Of a stretch of 64,000 bases of DNA, positions 1 through 11,330 are shown piece after piece. Below the pieces are notes generated by a model. That model was given only the letters and a program-made list of their open reading frames with translations, made no database searches and was not told where the DNA came from. How positions within the stretch are numbered: position 1 is the first letter of the stretch; each line of letters begins with the position of its first letter. The position numbers were made by a program, and so were the translations under genes. Source of the stretch: Mauremys mutica (taxonomy: Eukaryota; Chordata; Testudines; Geoemydidae); NCBI RefSeq assembly GCF_020497125.1, contig NC_059084.1, positions 11,807,501 through 11,871,500 on the forward strand. Reading direction: 5' to 3'.

Positions 1-1923
1 GATCACAGGCCAGCTGGTACAAATCAGTGTAACTCCATTGACTTGGATGGAGCTACACTGTCTTACACCAACTTCGCCTCACATTTTTCTCTCCCTGCCA
101 CCTCCCCACTTACACACATATGATGGCCACTGCTATATCCCTGAGCGTTTAACAAAATGATCTGCTTCTAAGAGTCCAGAATACAAAGTTCATTTCATAA
201 TATAAGTTGATGCAAACTTTATGGTTCTATATGTTTCGTGCATTAGTCTTGCCAATGCTTCGCTTCTCTGAAGCCCATTTAATAGGCCAAGTTTTATAGT
301 TAACTGCTAGTTTGTCTAGATTTATTGTCTTTTTTTAAATCGGAGAAGCTTCCAGATTTCAATTTAAAAGTGTTTTGTTTTAATTCGTTTTGCATTTATG
401 GAGCATGGTATTTGCTGGGTGGAGAGAAGTTGAGACCATAATCTGGCATGGTTGACTACATTTCTAAATTTCAAACCACTGCTTTCTCTTTTTAAAAAAC
501 ATTTTCATCTGCTGATACTAAACATTTTGATCATTCAGAATGTAAATTGCATTACCCATAGATACTGATGGGTTTGAGTATATACACATACAAATCAGGG
601 ATTGAATGATTCAAATACAAAATTATTTTCTGGTTCATACCCTTAATGACATATTTTTCCCATTTTCTGTAATTGCTTAAATGTTATGTAGTTTACATAT
701 CCAAGCATTTAATAGCAACGTTCTATGCGGGGAGAGGGTAGGGTGCAGAGGGAGAGAACCGCAAACAATTAAAATACTGTTGTTACAATTGATTGGAATA
801 TTTTTCTTTCAGTGCATCATGTTAGGTAGTGTCATCGGAAACCTATTCCCTGGAGAATGGTGGGGTAGAACTGAGGGGGGAAGGAGAGAAGGGAGAGAAA
901 TTCCTAGTGCTACAGTCCAACGGATCTGAACCGGACGTCCTTGCTCTAGCAGGACTCCCTGTAATGGGGTGGCCTGCTTCAGGTCATTCCTAAACACACA
1001 GCCAAGAGATAGTTAAAGGTTTTCCAGGCTGTGTGACCTCACCTAGCAAGCTCTGAAGGACATCTGTTGACCAGCCCCTGGCTCTATTTGTTTTGCAAGG
1101 AAGCAGAGTCTATAAAGAGTTTAATTACACCATAGAAGTGGTTTTCTTTTTGCTAAACAAATATTTGCAGCCTATTCAGGGTGACCAAGCATTCAACGGG
1201 AAAAAAGCAGGCGATTTGCCATGCATGTGGACTGGAAGGCATGAAGGGAGCACTTTGGTGAGGAGGATAGCAGGGTTTCAGCAGCTGGGTGAAGTACCCC
1301 TTCCTCCCTCTTCCCCATTCCTGAAGCCCTACAAGCCATTCCAACAAGTCCAGAAAACTCTTCCACAAAGCACCCTGAATTCCACACCAGCACCTTTGCT
1401 CCCCTTCCTCCCTGGAGCTGAGGAATAGACACGCACCCTCATACTTCAGCACATGAGCCAACCTCTAATTCATGGGGATTAGGAAAAAACTTTCCCAGAA
1501 GCCACTTATTGTTTGGAATTCTTTGACTTTAAGTATATTTCAGTAATGGGTGAGAAACTGACTTATTTGGTGATTAGTTTTCTCCCATGAACACTACCCT
1601 TCCTCGCAGTGGGAATGATTGGAGGCCCAGGACATTTGCATGTAGTTTTCTGGACAGTGAGAATACAGGAAATGAGAGAATATTCTGGTTAAAAAAAAAA
1701 AAGTTTATTTCACTGATTTAAAGAACAGGCTGTGCAAAACATCTGGAAATCACCTGAATATGAGACATAAAATAAAAATATTTTAAATATGCATTTGTAA
1801 TACAAAATAATCTTTCACTCTGGTAAGTAATCTTTCCAAATATTTTTAAAGATAGAAAATATAGCTAGATAATACATATATATAGCTTACAGGTTTTTTT
1901 TTCTTTATTGTAACTGACACCAC
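1..1923. other. Intergenic, downstream of PCK1; no gene recognised
   Basis: No reading frame here resembles a known protein, and the short open frames lack splice sites or conserved motifs. The first 60 bases resemble the diffuse 'taactccattgactt...' interspersed repeat seen elsewhere in the window, for example near 49.7 and 59.55 kb. In mammals the next gene on this side of PCK1 is ZBP1; no part of it is visible. Two minus-strand AATAAA hexamers (TTTATT on the plus strand at 1703-1708 and 1904-1909) could serve PCK1 if its transcript crosses the Harbinger element. Confidence 0.6.
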
Positions 1924-1926
1924 TAA

Positions 1927-3773
1927 GGGTATGTCTACACTACCAGATTAGTTCGATTTAACTTAATTCGAATTTGTGGAATCGACCTTACAAAGTCGAA
2001 TTTGTGTGTCCACACTAAGGACACTAATTCAACTTTGTGAGTCCACACTAACGGGGCCAGCGTCGACATTGGAAGCGGTGCACTGTGGGCAGCTATCCCA
2101 CAGTTCCCGCAGTCCCCACTGCCCATTTGAATTCTGGGATTTCCCCACAATGCATGCTGGGGGGGAAATGTGTCGAGGGTGGTCTTGGGTAACTGTCATC
2201 ATTCAACGTGCTTTCGGACGTCTCAAGGGGAGATGGAGGAGCTTACTGACTCGCTCGGATCTCAGCGAAACCAATATCCCCATTGTTATTGCAGCTTGCT
2301 GTGTGCTCCACAATCTCTGTGAGAGCAAGGGGGAGACCTTTATGGCGGGATGGGAGGTTGAGGCAAATCGCCTGGCTGCTGATTACGCTCACCCAGACAG
2401 CCGTGCAATTAGAAGAGCCCAGCGGGAAGCGCTGTGCATCCGGGAGGCTTTGAAAGCTAGGTTCCTCAGGGAGCAGGGTAACCTGTAACTGTTCAGTTTC
2501 TTTACAGAGAAGCTGAACCTGCCCCTGCTTCAGTTACTGTTGACTTTCTTCTGCGGTTACATACCCCGTTCACCACGTTTCCCCCCTTCCAACACACGTT
2601 TAAAAATAAAGTTAATGGAACATTGTTAATTAACAACATTTTCTTTATTAATGAATTCGCGTTAAAGGGTTGAAACAGGGACGCAGACTGTGGTGGGTAG
2701 GGTGTGCAGTGATGTTAACACCGCTTCTACACTCGAGGAATGACAGGCTCCTGCTCCTAGAGCGGTCTGCAGTGCCAGACTGGTTGTTTCAACGGAGCCT
2801 GCCATCCCTCCTTTTCGGGACTCTGTGTGCGGGGGCTATGTGACCTTGTGGCGGGGGAGGACGGTTACAGATTCCCCTGCTGCGTGGCTCTGTGGTCCGG
2901 GACAAGGACCGCGGCATAAGTTCTGTAACCGCCCTCCCATGCCACAAAGTCACGTACCCCCCACCCACACAGAACATGGAAAACACCTCCCAGACCGACC
3001 AGGGTGCCTACTGACTGCACTGTGTGTGTGACCTGCTGTTGATCCTGCCCCCATGTCTGTACCCTGGTAAAGGTGACTGTCCTATGCAATTAACAACCCC
3101 CTTCCCCTCCCACTTCACAGACAGTCTTCTGTAGAAAAACTTGACGGAAATAGTAATAAACAGCAAACTACTTTTAATAATCAGCTACACAGTTAGGGGA
3201 TGAAACTGGGATTGGGGCTTCGGTGAGCCAGGAAGGGAAGGACTTCTCAACATTTAGGGAATGAGAGCCTTCTTGTATTTGTGCACTCTGCAGGGGTGCA
3301 GTGACAGTTTTCATGGCCCCTGTCGCCCCTCCTTCTTGTTACTTTGGGTGAGGGGGGTTTGGGACTTTGTGGCGGGGGAGGGCGGTTGCAGATACAGTGC
3401 AGGGGGGCTCTGTCCTCCTGCCTGTGGTCCTGCAGAACATCCACAAGGCGCCGGAGTGTGTCAAATTTTCTCTGGGCATTTCCTGTGTGGCTGGTCAGAA
3501 CATCCAAGCTCGGACTGCTGTCCAGAGCGTCAACAGAGTGGTGCACTGTGGGATAGCTCCCGGAGCTACTAAGGTCAATTTCCGTCCACACATAGCCTAA
3601 TTCGACATAGCCATGTCGAATTTAGCGCTACTCCCCTCGTCGGGGAGGAGTACAGAATTTGAACTAAAGAGCCCTCTAGGTCGAACTAATTAGCTTCCTG
3701 GTGTGGACGGGTGCACAGTTAAGTCGAATTAACGCTGCTAAATTCAACATAAACTCCTAGTGTAGACCAGGCC
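1927..3773 (+). mobile_element. PIF/Harbinger DNA transposon, non-autonomous or decayed
   Basis: The left end (GGGTATGTCTACACTA) and the reverse complement of the right end (GGCCTGGTCTACACTA) form imperfect terminal inverted repeats. They are flanked by TAA at 1924-1926 and 3774-3776, the 3-bp TWA target duplication typical of Harbinger elements. Subterminal sequence on both sides is rich in 'gttcgaatt/aattcgac' motifs. Inside is the C-terminal part of a Harbinger transposase near 2185-2488. Two diverged copies of a segment containing 'ttgtggcgggggagg' lie near 2770-2910 and 3300-3440, so part of the interior was duplicated. At 1.85 kb it is shorter than an autonomous element, and it lacks the N-terminal half of the transposase and the Myb-like gene. 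Confidence 0.85.
2185..2488 (+). pseudogene. Harbinger transposase, C-terminal remnant
   Basis: About 100 residues in one open frame resemble the end of PIF/Harbinger (HARBI1-like, DDE_Tnp_4) transposases: an AFGRLKGRWR block, then IVIAACCVLHNLCE, then an arginine-rich tail ending at a TAA at 2486-2488. The upstream part of the same frame is unrelated low-similarity sequence, and the earlier catalytic aspartates are not visible, so this cannot encode an active enzyme. It sits inside the terminal inverted repeats of the surrounding element and reads towards its right end. The family call rests on recognised motifs, not on an alignment. Confidence 0.75.
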
Positions 3774-3784
3774 TAAGGTAAAAA

Positions 3785-4173
3785 CAAATTCATCTGGGTC
3801 TTTAATGCTCATTATAACAGAAACAGGCATTCTCGAAAACATTGGAGTCTGTGTTTTCAGAATTGCACATGCAAAAATGTATCCGAGTAATCTGTACATG
3901 TGATTGCGTGCAGAATTATAGTAATTATGCATGCAAATGATCATTCAGATGTCTTAAGGGTCATTTGCACATGTAATACTAAACCCATGGGCTGGAAGTT
4001 ACCTCTGGGATGTCCAGGAGTTCCAGCTGACTAACAACCTTGATTTTCCTTTTTAGAATGAAAATGTTTATATTTTTCAGCATTGCCCTCCTACCTATCA
4101 ATGTATTAGTGTGCTTCCAGTAACGTGTGCCTGTCATCTTCATTATGTGTGGACTCAGAACTGTTTTGATCAG
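3785..4173 (-). other. PCK1: PCK1 3-prime UTR (proximal part, end uncertain)
   Basis: About 370 bases downstream of the stop the minus strand carries ATTAAA (TTTAAT on the plus strand at 3801-3806), which could end the transcript just before the Harbinger element. If that site is not used, the next canonical AATAAA outside the element is at 1909-1904, and the transposon would lie inside the 3-prime UTR. Sequence alone does not decide between them. Confidence 0.5.
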
Positions 4174-7100
4174 TTACAGCTGTTTTATCCTTTGCTCCAG
4201 TGCAAGAATTTCTCTTTCTATTTCATAAGGGAGGTCAGCATTAACTTGCTCTTCAAAATATTTCTTGATTTCCATTACCTCTTTTTCCCAGAACTCTTTG
4301 GAGATATCAAACAGTTCTGTCATGTCAATGCCTTCTAGGCCCTTCAGGTTCAAGGCTGTGCCAGCAGGGATGTAGCCTATAGCAGTTCGCTTGGCATCAG
4401 CCTCTCCGCTGATTCTGTTGAACATCCATTCCAGGACACGGGAGTTCTCCCCATAACCAGGCCACAGGAATTTTCCTTGCTTGTCTTTTCTGAACCAGTT
4501 CACATGGAAGATCTTGGGCAGTTTTGCAGCTGGGCGATGTGCCATGCTAAGCCAGTGGGCAAGGTATTTGCCAAAGTTGTAGCCAAAGAAAGGCCTCATG
4601 GCAAAGGGGTCGTGCATAATGATTTTTCCTGTTAAAAGAATGTACGTGGAAAGTAAGATAATACTTAGCCCTCATACAACATTTTAACCTGTCAGCAAGA
4701 AGAGCTTTAAGAATCTGGTTAAGCATTATCCCCAAATCTACAAATGGGGAAACTGAGGCAAAAATTGATTCAGAGCCTGAATTGCAGAGGCGCTAAGCAT
4801 GGTCAACTCCAGTTTAAGTAAATGGATGGTGCGGATGGTCAGAACTCTGAAAATTCATCCCTGAGTGTCTGAAGTTGGGCATCCCAAAACTAGCTTGCAT
4901 TGCCCATGCAACATGTGCTCTGTAGCAAAACAGAAGACTTCAGTGACTTGTCTAAGATCACACAATGCCTCAGTATCAAGTCTTTCAACTCAGACTCCGG
5001 CATCCTGGTGGTCACACTGTGTCCTTGCTCCATATTACCCACATGGAGTTTTGCTGTGTGTTGAATTTTAGATTAGAAATTTTTTTTTAGCTCCAAGCAG
5101 AATATTTTGTATTTTGAAAACTGCACAATTCACAAAATTAACTCCCAAGAAGCAGACTTTAGCGTATAGTAATTTACAGGTGATCACTGTTGGGTATCCA
5201 GAAAGGACTACTTTTAATATGGAAAGGCAAATTAGATTTTGATTTACCTTTGTGCTCAGCAGCTGCTGTTGCTTCAGATCTCATAGCTGCTCCTATAAAT
5301 ACGCCATGCTGCCAGCTAAGGGCCTCATATACTAGAGGCACACCTGTAGAGAACAAAATAGCTTCACTAATTAAAGGTCCAAAAGTCTTTGCTATAGCAG
5401 CTTTAGCTATATGCTATAGCAGTATGCACATTACTATAGAATTCAGTCCCTCTTTTTCCTGTTATATAATTCAGTTCATTTTTCCCCCTCTCTCTTATTG
5501 CAAAATAATTTAGGTCAGAATTCTCTCTTTCTCTCTGACCCAATGAATCTTTAAGTATTTGAAGCTGTTCCACCGTGTATAAATACTTTGAGTCCGTGAG
5601 CAAGAGAGAGAGAGCGAAAGGGAGACTGATACTGTTGTCTGGTGGTTACGGCACCCACCTAAAAGGTGGGAGATCTGGGGGTCCAGTCCCCCTACTCCAA
5701 TCACTTTTTAATTAGCTTTCCAAACTGAACAACTTCAATTGGAGAGCTTGAGGAAGTACCACCCTAGAATATCCCATAGCTCAGTGCTTAGAGTGCTCCC
5801 TTCAGAGGTGGGAGACCCCGACGCAAATCACTTCTCCAAATCAAGCAGAGGAGGGAACCAAACCTGGGTGTCCTACCTCCCAGGTGAGTGCTCTAGCCAC
5901 AGGGCTAAAAGTCATAATGTGGACATCTCTTGCTCTTGTGGCCAGATTTTGAATGGAACTTGGTCCAGTAGGCAGCCTCATCTATAAATTGGGGATAATA
6001 CTTCATTTCTCCCACTCTTTCTCAGTCTGGGCTATCTACACTGTAAGCCCAGGCTCTGAGGCATGGACTGTATCTTACTAACTATCTGTCCCATGCCTAG
6101 CACAATGGGGCCCTGATCTTTGTTGGGGCCCCTAGGTGTTAACATAATACAGATAATTATAAGGTGTTGGGCCCCCAAAAATCATAGGCCGCTTCTTAAA
6201 ATGTGGTTTACTAACCTAGTTATTTTGCTGCTCTCACTGCTCAGGGACACCACAGTAGCAAAAATCATATTTAAACTCAACTGTTGCCAGCACAGTTTTA
6301 GGCATACAGTGGCTAGGGCTTTGGTCTTGATACACATTATTGCAGCTCTTACCAGCAGGTCTACGGCCTCCAAATATTATACCCTCAATCGGCACTCCTT
6401 CTGGAGATTCCCAGGCAGGGTCAATGATTGGGCACTGGCTGGCAGGGGTGCAGAATCGAGAATTGGGATGGGCGCAAGTCTCCCCTGTACAGACCAAAAT
6501 ATTTCATGATTGCGGAGTTAATGTGAAATGTGATGAGAAATTTAAAAAGCCCCCCAAACATGCACAGTTACCATTCCCTGGAGTCCACTTCTTGTTCTTC
6601 CATGAAGTCAGTGTCACTCCTGGTGCAAGTGGTTCATCAATGCCTTCCCAGTATATGCCTCCATCGCTGGTTTCTGCTACATTGGTGAAGATGGTATTCT
6701 TGTGTATGGTCTTTATGGCATTGGGGTTTGTTTTTACTGATGTCCCAGGAGCAACTCCAAAAAATCCATTTTCTGGATTGATTGCCCTTAAATTACCTGG
6801 AATTTAAGAGATACCAAACAATGATACAAAACCCAACTCACCATTTGAGCTCTTGGCAGAGTAGGATCCAGATCCTGCTGCCATCAAAGTCAGAGGGAAG
6901 TGGCCACAGACTTTAATGAGAGCAGGACTGGTCCCTAGAGCAATTCAGCCTTAAAGTAAGAAGAGTTACCTTGCTCATCAAATTTCATCCAGGCAATATC
7001 ATCCCCAACACACTCAATTTTCCATCCTGGCAGAGTTGGGTTCATCATAGCCAAGTTAGTTTTGCCACATGCACTGGGGAATGCCGCGGTAAAGTACTTC

Positions 7101-10100
7101 TTCTCACCCTCTGGGTTTGTGATACCCAGGATCTATTGAAAAATAAATGTCTCTGTTTAATATGCTTATTTTTTCCTGCACTTGTGTTATTACCAGTAAA
7201 TGTTAATAATAAAACATGCTGGATTTGCTGCAGATAGAATTTTATTTGACAAAGTGTCCCCTCATGGAATGCATGTGAGCAGATCGCAGGTTTTTCAAAT
7301 TTATTCACACATTTATTCAAACTTTATTATTATTGTGTTGGAGTGGCAAGTGGGGTCAAAGGTGGGATTTTTTTTTTTATGATAGGAATGACTAGTGCAT
7401 ACTTTTATTGTGAAGTGAAAGAGCCAGAGGAGAGTGAGAGGTTAAGAAGAGGAGAAGGGGAGGGAAGGAGAGTGAGTTAGAGGGAGATCAATTTACTTTA
7501 CTTTACAGATTAAAAATATTCAGACTTTGAATATTTTTGTGTTGCTGAGCTGTGATGGATGATCAGGTAAGCCACGTGGTATTTTTCAGTTCCCTGAGTG
7601 GGTCAACGTGGCATAAATACGTGTGCGAATGAATGTAAAATGTCCTTGCCGTGAATACTCAAGTGTGTAACTAGGAAATTCACTTTGCAGGACCATTTTA
7701 GTGAAACTTGATTGCTCAAATGAGAGTGGAAAGTGAACACAGGAAGGGCATGAACACAGGCAAATGCCATTCATTTGAAAAAGCAAATGCATATTTTCAG
7801 GAGTTTTTTTCAGGTCTGCTTTTAATATCAAAGACAATTTTACGAACTATGGACCCTATTCTGCAAGCTGTTGTATGCATGTAGATCCGTATTCCCATGT
7901 GTATCCTTACTGAAGTGAATGGGATCTGCACAGACACTGAGGTCTGCCTGTATGGAACGTAATTCAAGATCAGGGCCTAAACAAGCAGATGGAAATCTTG
8001 CTTAGATCCCTATTTTTATATTTTCTTCTATAAAATGCTTATTGATCAACAACACAGGTACTTCCCTATTTCTACATAAGCTGGTTGTATGATATATATA
8101 TCTCACATCACAGTAACATTCATGCCAGACAGTAATTCCCCTAATACTGTATCAAGTCATGGCATATTCACGCTGAGCTGTTTTGAGGTTTAATTGCTTT
8201 AAAAAATGCACTTCTGATTTTAACGGCTCTTACCAGCATGTGCTCAGCAAGCCAGCCCTCTTCCTTGGCAATTCTGCTGGCAATCCTGAGGGCAAAGCAC
8301 TTTTTCCCCAGCAAGGAGTTTCCTCCATAACCACTGCCAAATGAGATGATTTCTCTGCGATCAGGAATCTGAGCAATCAGAGTCAAATCTGGGTTGCAGG
8401 GCCAATTGTTTACTAGTGGTTCTGCAAAACACAATGCACTACTTGTGAATATAGGAATTGCCAGACTGGGTCAGACCAAAGGTTCGTCTAGTCAGCGTCC
8501 TGTGTCTGACACTGACCAGTACCAGATGCTTCAGAAACCCTGCAGTGGGCATCTGGGGAATAATCTGCCCCGTAGAAAGGCCTTAAATCATAATTCCTTC
8601 ACCTTGGACTTGACTCTGCTTTTCTTGCACACGCCAAATCCTCCCATTGATTTCACTGGCAGTTTTCAGTGTGCCAAGGATACAAGATAGGTGCAACACA
8701 CATGTCTGAGAATTAGCCAGAGTTAATGGTTAATACGATTACTTACTTTTTAGTGGGAAAGGGCACCCAACCGAATGAAGGCATTTTACAAACTCTCCAT
8801 TCCCTAGGGCTTCCAAGACGGCTGTTCCCATCCGGGTCATAATTCTCATGCTGGCCACCACGTATGGTGAATCTGTCAACTCAATCCCAATCTTGCATAA
8901 AGGAGACCCAATGGGCCCCATACTAAAGGGGATGACATACATTGTACGTCCTGTAAAGTAGGAGCAGAGCCACGTGAGTGACATGTGACCAAGAAGAAAA
9001 ACAGTGTATTGTTAGAATAATCATCAAAAAGTATATTGTCCCTTTACATTTTCTCACTTCCTTAAAAGCTCCCCACCTTTTGCAAGGTGGTTCCAGAGGA
9101 TATTTATAGATTTGAAGTGTTCCTTTTTGTCAGGTTATGTAATAAAAGGTTTTGTTTTTAACTACTAGTAGTTTTCTGTGTTTTAAAATTATAAAAGCTG
9201 GTGTGCTGTGTAGGTAGAATTGTCTAGCAGTCTCAGAAGGAGCAAGAGGCCAAATTCTCTGCTAGTGTAAACCGGTGGAATTCCATTGAAGAGAATTTGA
9301 CCCAAGAAGTCAGGATTCCTGAGTTCTGTCCTCAATTTTCCATCTACTGCTGACTCTCTGTTGATTTCAGGAAAGTCACCCAAGCTTTAGTTGCCCTTCT
9401 TTAAAATGGGTAGTAGAATGACCGCGTATATGTATGCAGAGCTCTGAGACTGAAAGACCTGATAAAATGAGTTAGGTGCCTAACCTTATGTGCCAAAGTT
9501 TGTAAATCTTAGCCAAATGTGTTTGTATTTTTAGATTATTATTTATTATTACTGGTGTTTTTATTATTATGAAAGTATCATGTGAATTTTCTTTTTACCT
9601 TTCATGCACCCGGGGAATCTGACATTGAAGGCTTTCTCAAAATCTTCTTCTGACATCCAGTGACCCAGCTGGCTAGTTCCAGTTTTAGGGATCGGAATGG
9701 TATCTCTCTGCTCCTGAGTGATAATGACTGTTTTGCTTTCAATCCTTGCCACATCCCTTGGATCAGTGAGAGCCAACCAACTATTAAAAAAAAAAAATTA
9801 GGAAATTGTGTTTTGATCGTTAAAAAGTGGTAGGTAGAGTACATTTAATCCTTCACTACAGGGAAGGCACAATAGGGTAAAATGAGTTACAGTGGGTAAG
9901 GTGACAGAGCCCATAACATCCAGATATCTTTCCAGGCAGCCACAGCTTATTCAGATAAAGGATCAGTGTAATGTATTCTGTCATACAAAATAGCTATGAT
10001 ATTGCAGAATGAACTGATGGTGTCATGACTTAAGAAATTTAGCTGTAGTATAGTTACATGTTAATCTCTCTTGATCTAAGCTTCACCAACAGTCAAATGG

Positions 10101-10853
10101 GGTTAATAACTCATCAGGAGATGTAAGACTTGACTCTAGTCTTATTTACACCAGTATAAATCGAGAGTTTTGCCAGTTTTGCACAGAAATCAATAGAGCG
10201 ACTCCTGGCTAAAGCGGAGACCCTGTAAACACTTTGAATACAGGTGAAAGTGTTTGCAGGATCAAGGCCTAAGTGAGATCAGAACCTAACCCATTGTGTT
10301 GGCAAAGCATTTTGAAGACTTAAAGTGCTACGCAGATCACATGATATGGTTTTTGTTCCTGAATTGGATGATTTATGTAATAGAAAAATGAATTGTAAAC
10401 TGTGAATATTCCAACTGAATAATACCATTTAAATCAGCATTGGGTGAATATTCAAGGATAAAGTGCGCTTTTTCTGAGTACTCAAATGCTCATGGAAAGT
10501 AAACACTAAAGGGTTTTGAACATGGTTGAAATGAAATGCCCTTTTAAATATAAATGTTCATGGAAAATTATATACCACAATTCTCTCAGGTCTAACCCTG
10601 ACTTTCTTTTACATAGGTCTGTTACTTACCAGTTCTCATACTTCTTCAGCTTCTTGATCATGCCTTGTTCTACCATGATATCCAGAATGTTTTTGTTCTC
10701 TTCCTCAGAGCCGTCACAGATATGAATTCTAGCAGGTTGGCATAGCTTGGCATTGCTTTCAATGAAGTATCTCACTTCCTGAGACAGGCTCTTCAGATCC
10801 CCCTGGATGAGTCGTGAGGTTATGTTCAGTCGAGTCTTCAGCTGGGGAGTCAT
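4174..10853 (-). CDS. PCK1: Phosphoenolpyruvate carboxykinase, cytosolic (GTP)
   Basis: Converts oxaloacetate and GTP to phosphoenolpyruvate, CO2 and GDP in the cytosol, the committed step of gluconeogenesis. Coding exons in transcript order: 10853-10630, 9780-9599, 8950-8747, 8421-8234, 7132-6970, 6796-6572, 6484-6353, 5343-5248 and 4628-4174, stop at 4176-4174. All introns are GT-AG and all phases join. The spliced frame is 1869 nt, 622 residues plus stop, the same length as human PCK1. Visible residues in that numbering: R87, S90, K244, H264, the P-loop ACGKT (287-291, with reactive C288), D310/D311 in [12 protein letters not shown]403/R405, and the mobile lid around [11 protein letters not shown] (464-474). 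The start is the ATG at 10853-10851, giving [10 protein letters not shown]. It is cytosolic: no mitochondrial presequence, unlike PCK2. No frameshift or stop was found. Confidence 0.97.
5640..5710 (+). repeat. tRNA-like SINE fragment in PCK1 intron 8
   Basis: 'tggtggttacggc' followed by 'ctgggggtccagtcccc' has the spacing and flavour of RNA polymerase III A and B boxes. A (GA)n run at 5606-5618 precedes it. It resembles the head of the tRNA-derived element next to it at 5775-5908, but is truncated. Confidence 0.45.
5775..5908 (+). repeat. Palindromic tRNA-like repeat
   Basis: The left arm 'catagctcagtgcttagagt' runs on through 'gaggtgggagacccc'. The right arm, on the opposite strand, reads 'tagccctgtggctagagca' then 'ctcacctgggaggtagga'. 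The element is therefore a tRNA-like sequence facing an inverted copy of itself. It lies in PCK1 intron 8. Confidence 0.55.
6000..6160 (+). repeat. Interspersed repeat tail (MIR/CR1-type SINE 3-prime end)
   Basis: The block with 'atgcctagcacaatggggcc' and the following 'ctgatctttgttggggccc' closely matches the block near 20100-20165 in the intergenic region. Such tails end many reptile tRNA-SINEs. It lies in PCK1 intron 8. Confidence 0.5.
8440..8585 (+). repeat. Interspersed repeat in PCK1 intron 4
   Basis: The sequence beginning 'ataggaattgccagactggg' and continuing through 'gaccagtaccagatgcttca' to 'aataatctgcccc' is a repeat I recognise from turtle and crocodilian genomes, probably derived from a LINE. 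It begins about 20 bases upstream of coding exon 5 (minus-strand gene), very close to the acceptor at 8423-8422. Confidence 0.45.
9295..9550 (+). repeat. tRNA-derived SINE (Cry-type) in PCK1 intron 3
   Basis: Contains the landmarks of the turtle tRNA-Lys SINE in order: 'aagtcaggattcctgagttc', a 'gaaagtcacccaagctt' block, 'ttaaaatgggtagtagaat', then a (TTA)n tail near 9535-9570. It is diverged, so the insertion is old. Confidence 0.5.
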
Positions 10854-10879
10854 TATTTGTAGGCGGCAGTGGATATTGT
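10854..10879 (-). other. PCK1: PCK1 exon 2, 5-prime UTR part
   Basis: The acceptor 'ttgattgcag' lies just upstream of 10879 on the minus strand, giving 26 nt of leader before the start codon. The upstream in-frame ATG that extends the open frame lies in the intron, so it is not used. Confidence 0.8.
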
Positions 10880-11098
10880 CTGCAATCAAAGATCAAACAT
10901 TTGGCCTGTTAGCATATTACTCAACAATTCCTAATGGAAGGAATATGCTTTTCTAAAAACACATTCAGTAATAAAAAGAATGTGTAATAAATTTAATTGT
11001 GTGCTTATGGTAATAAATCTAAATCAAACCTGTGCATAGATATGGAATTTAAAGCTCTAGAAGAATGCATAAAATTTATATATAGAAACTCCACTTAC

Positions 11099-11182
11099 TT
11101 TCCTGTAAAAGAGTTCAGAGAGGATTTCACTGCTTCTTCTACCTGTTCAGATTTTGCCTACTTTGGACTATTCTTGTGATCA
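11099..11182 (-). other. PCK1: PCK1 exon 1, noncoding (start estimated)
   Basis: A strong donor, AGGAAA|GTAAGT, ends the exon at 11099. The upstream edge is estimated from the TATA box at 11214-11208, which puts initiation about 25-30 bases downstream, near 11182. A short noncoding first exon followed by a small first intron (here about 220 bases) matches the known PCK1 gene structure. The exact transcription start is not visible. Confidence 0.6.
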
Positions 11183-11330
11183 TTTACTTCCAAGGAGGAT
11201 ACCTCTCTTAAATACTCCTCGGATGCTGGAGTCCTTCCCACCAGCTGAGGTGAAGCAGGCTTGTCCCCATGTCATCACAGGATGGCTCTTGGAACAGTGT
11301 CGTGGACAGTTATCGTCATGAACAATTGAC
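11183..11330 (-). promoter_or_regulatory. PCK1: PCK1 proximal promoter: TATA box and CRE-like sites
   Basis: The minus strand reads GAGTATTTAAGAGAGG; the TATTTAA at 11214-11208 is the same TATA variant used by mammalian PCK1. About 88 bases upstream of the estimated start is TGATGACAT (11277-11269), a degenerate cAMP response element where mammals have CRE-1. A TGACG half-site lies further up at 11318-11314, and a TGTTCC half-site resembling glucocorticoid or NF1 elements lies between them. The TATA call is fairly secure. The other sites are motif matches placed by analogy with the rat promoter. Confidence 0.5.

Noticed and set aside
4174..10853. Identification as mitochondrial PCK2
   Set aside because: No presequence, exact 622-residue length with exon sizes that agree with my recollection of human PCK1, and the CTCFL neighbour.
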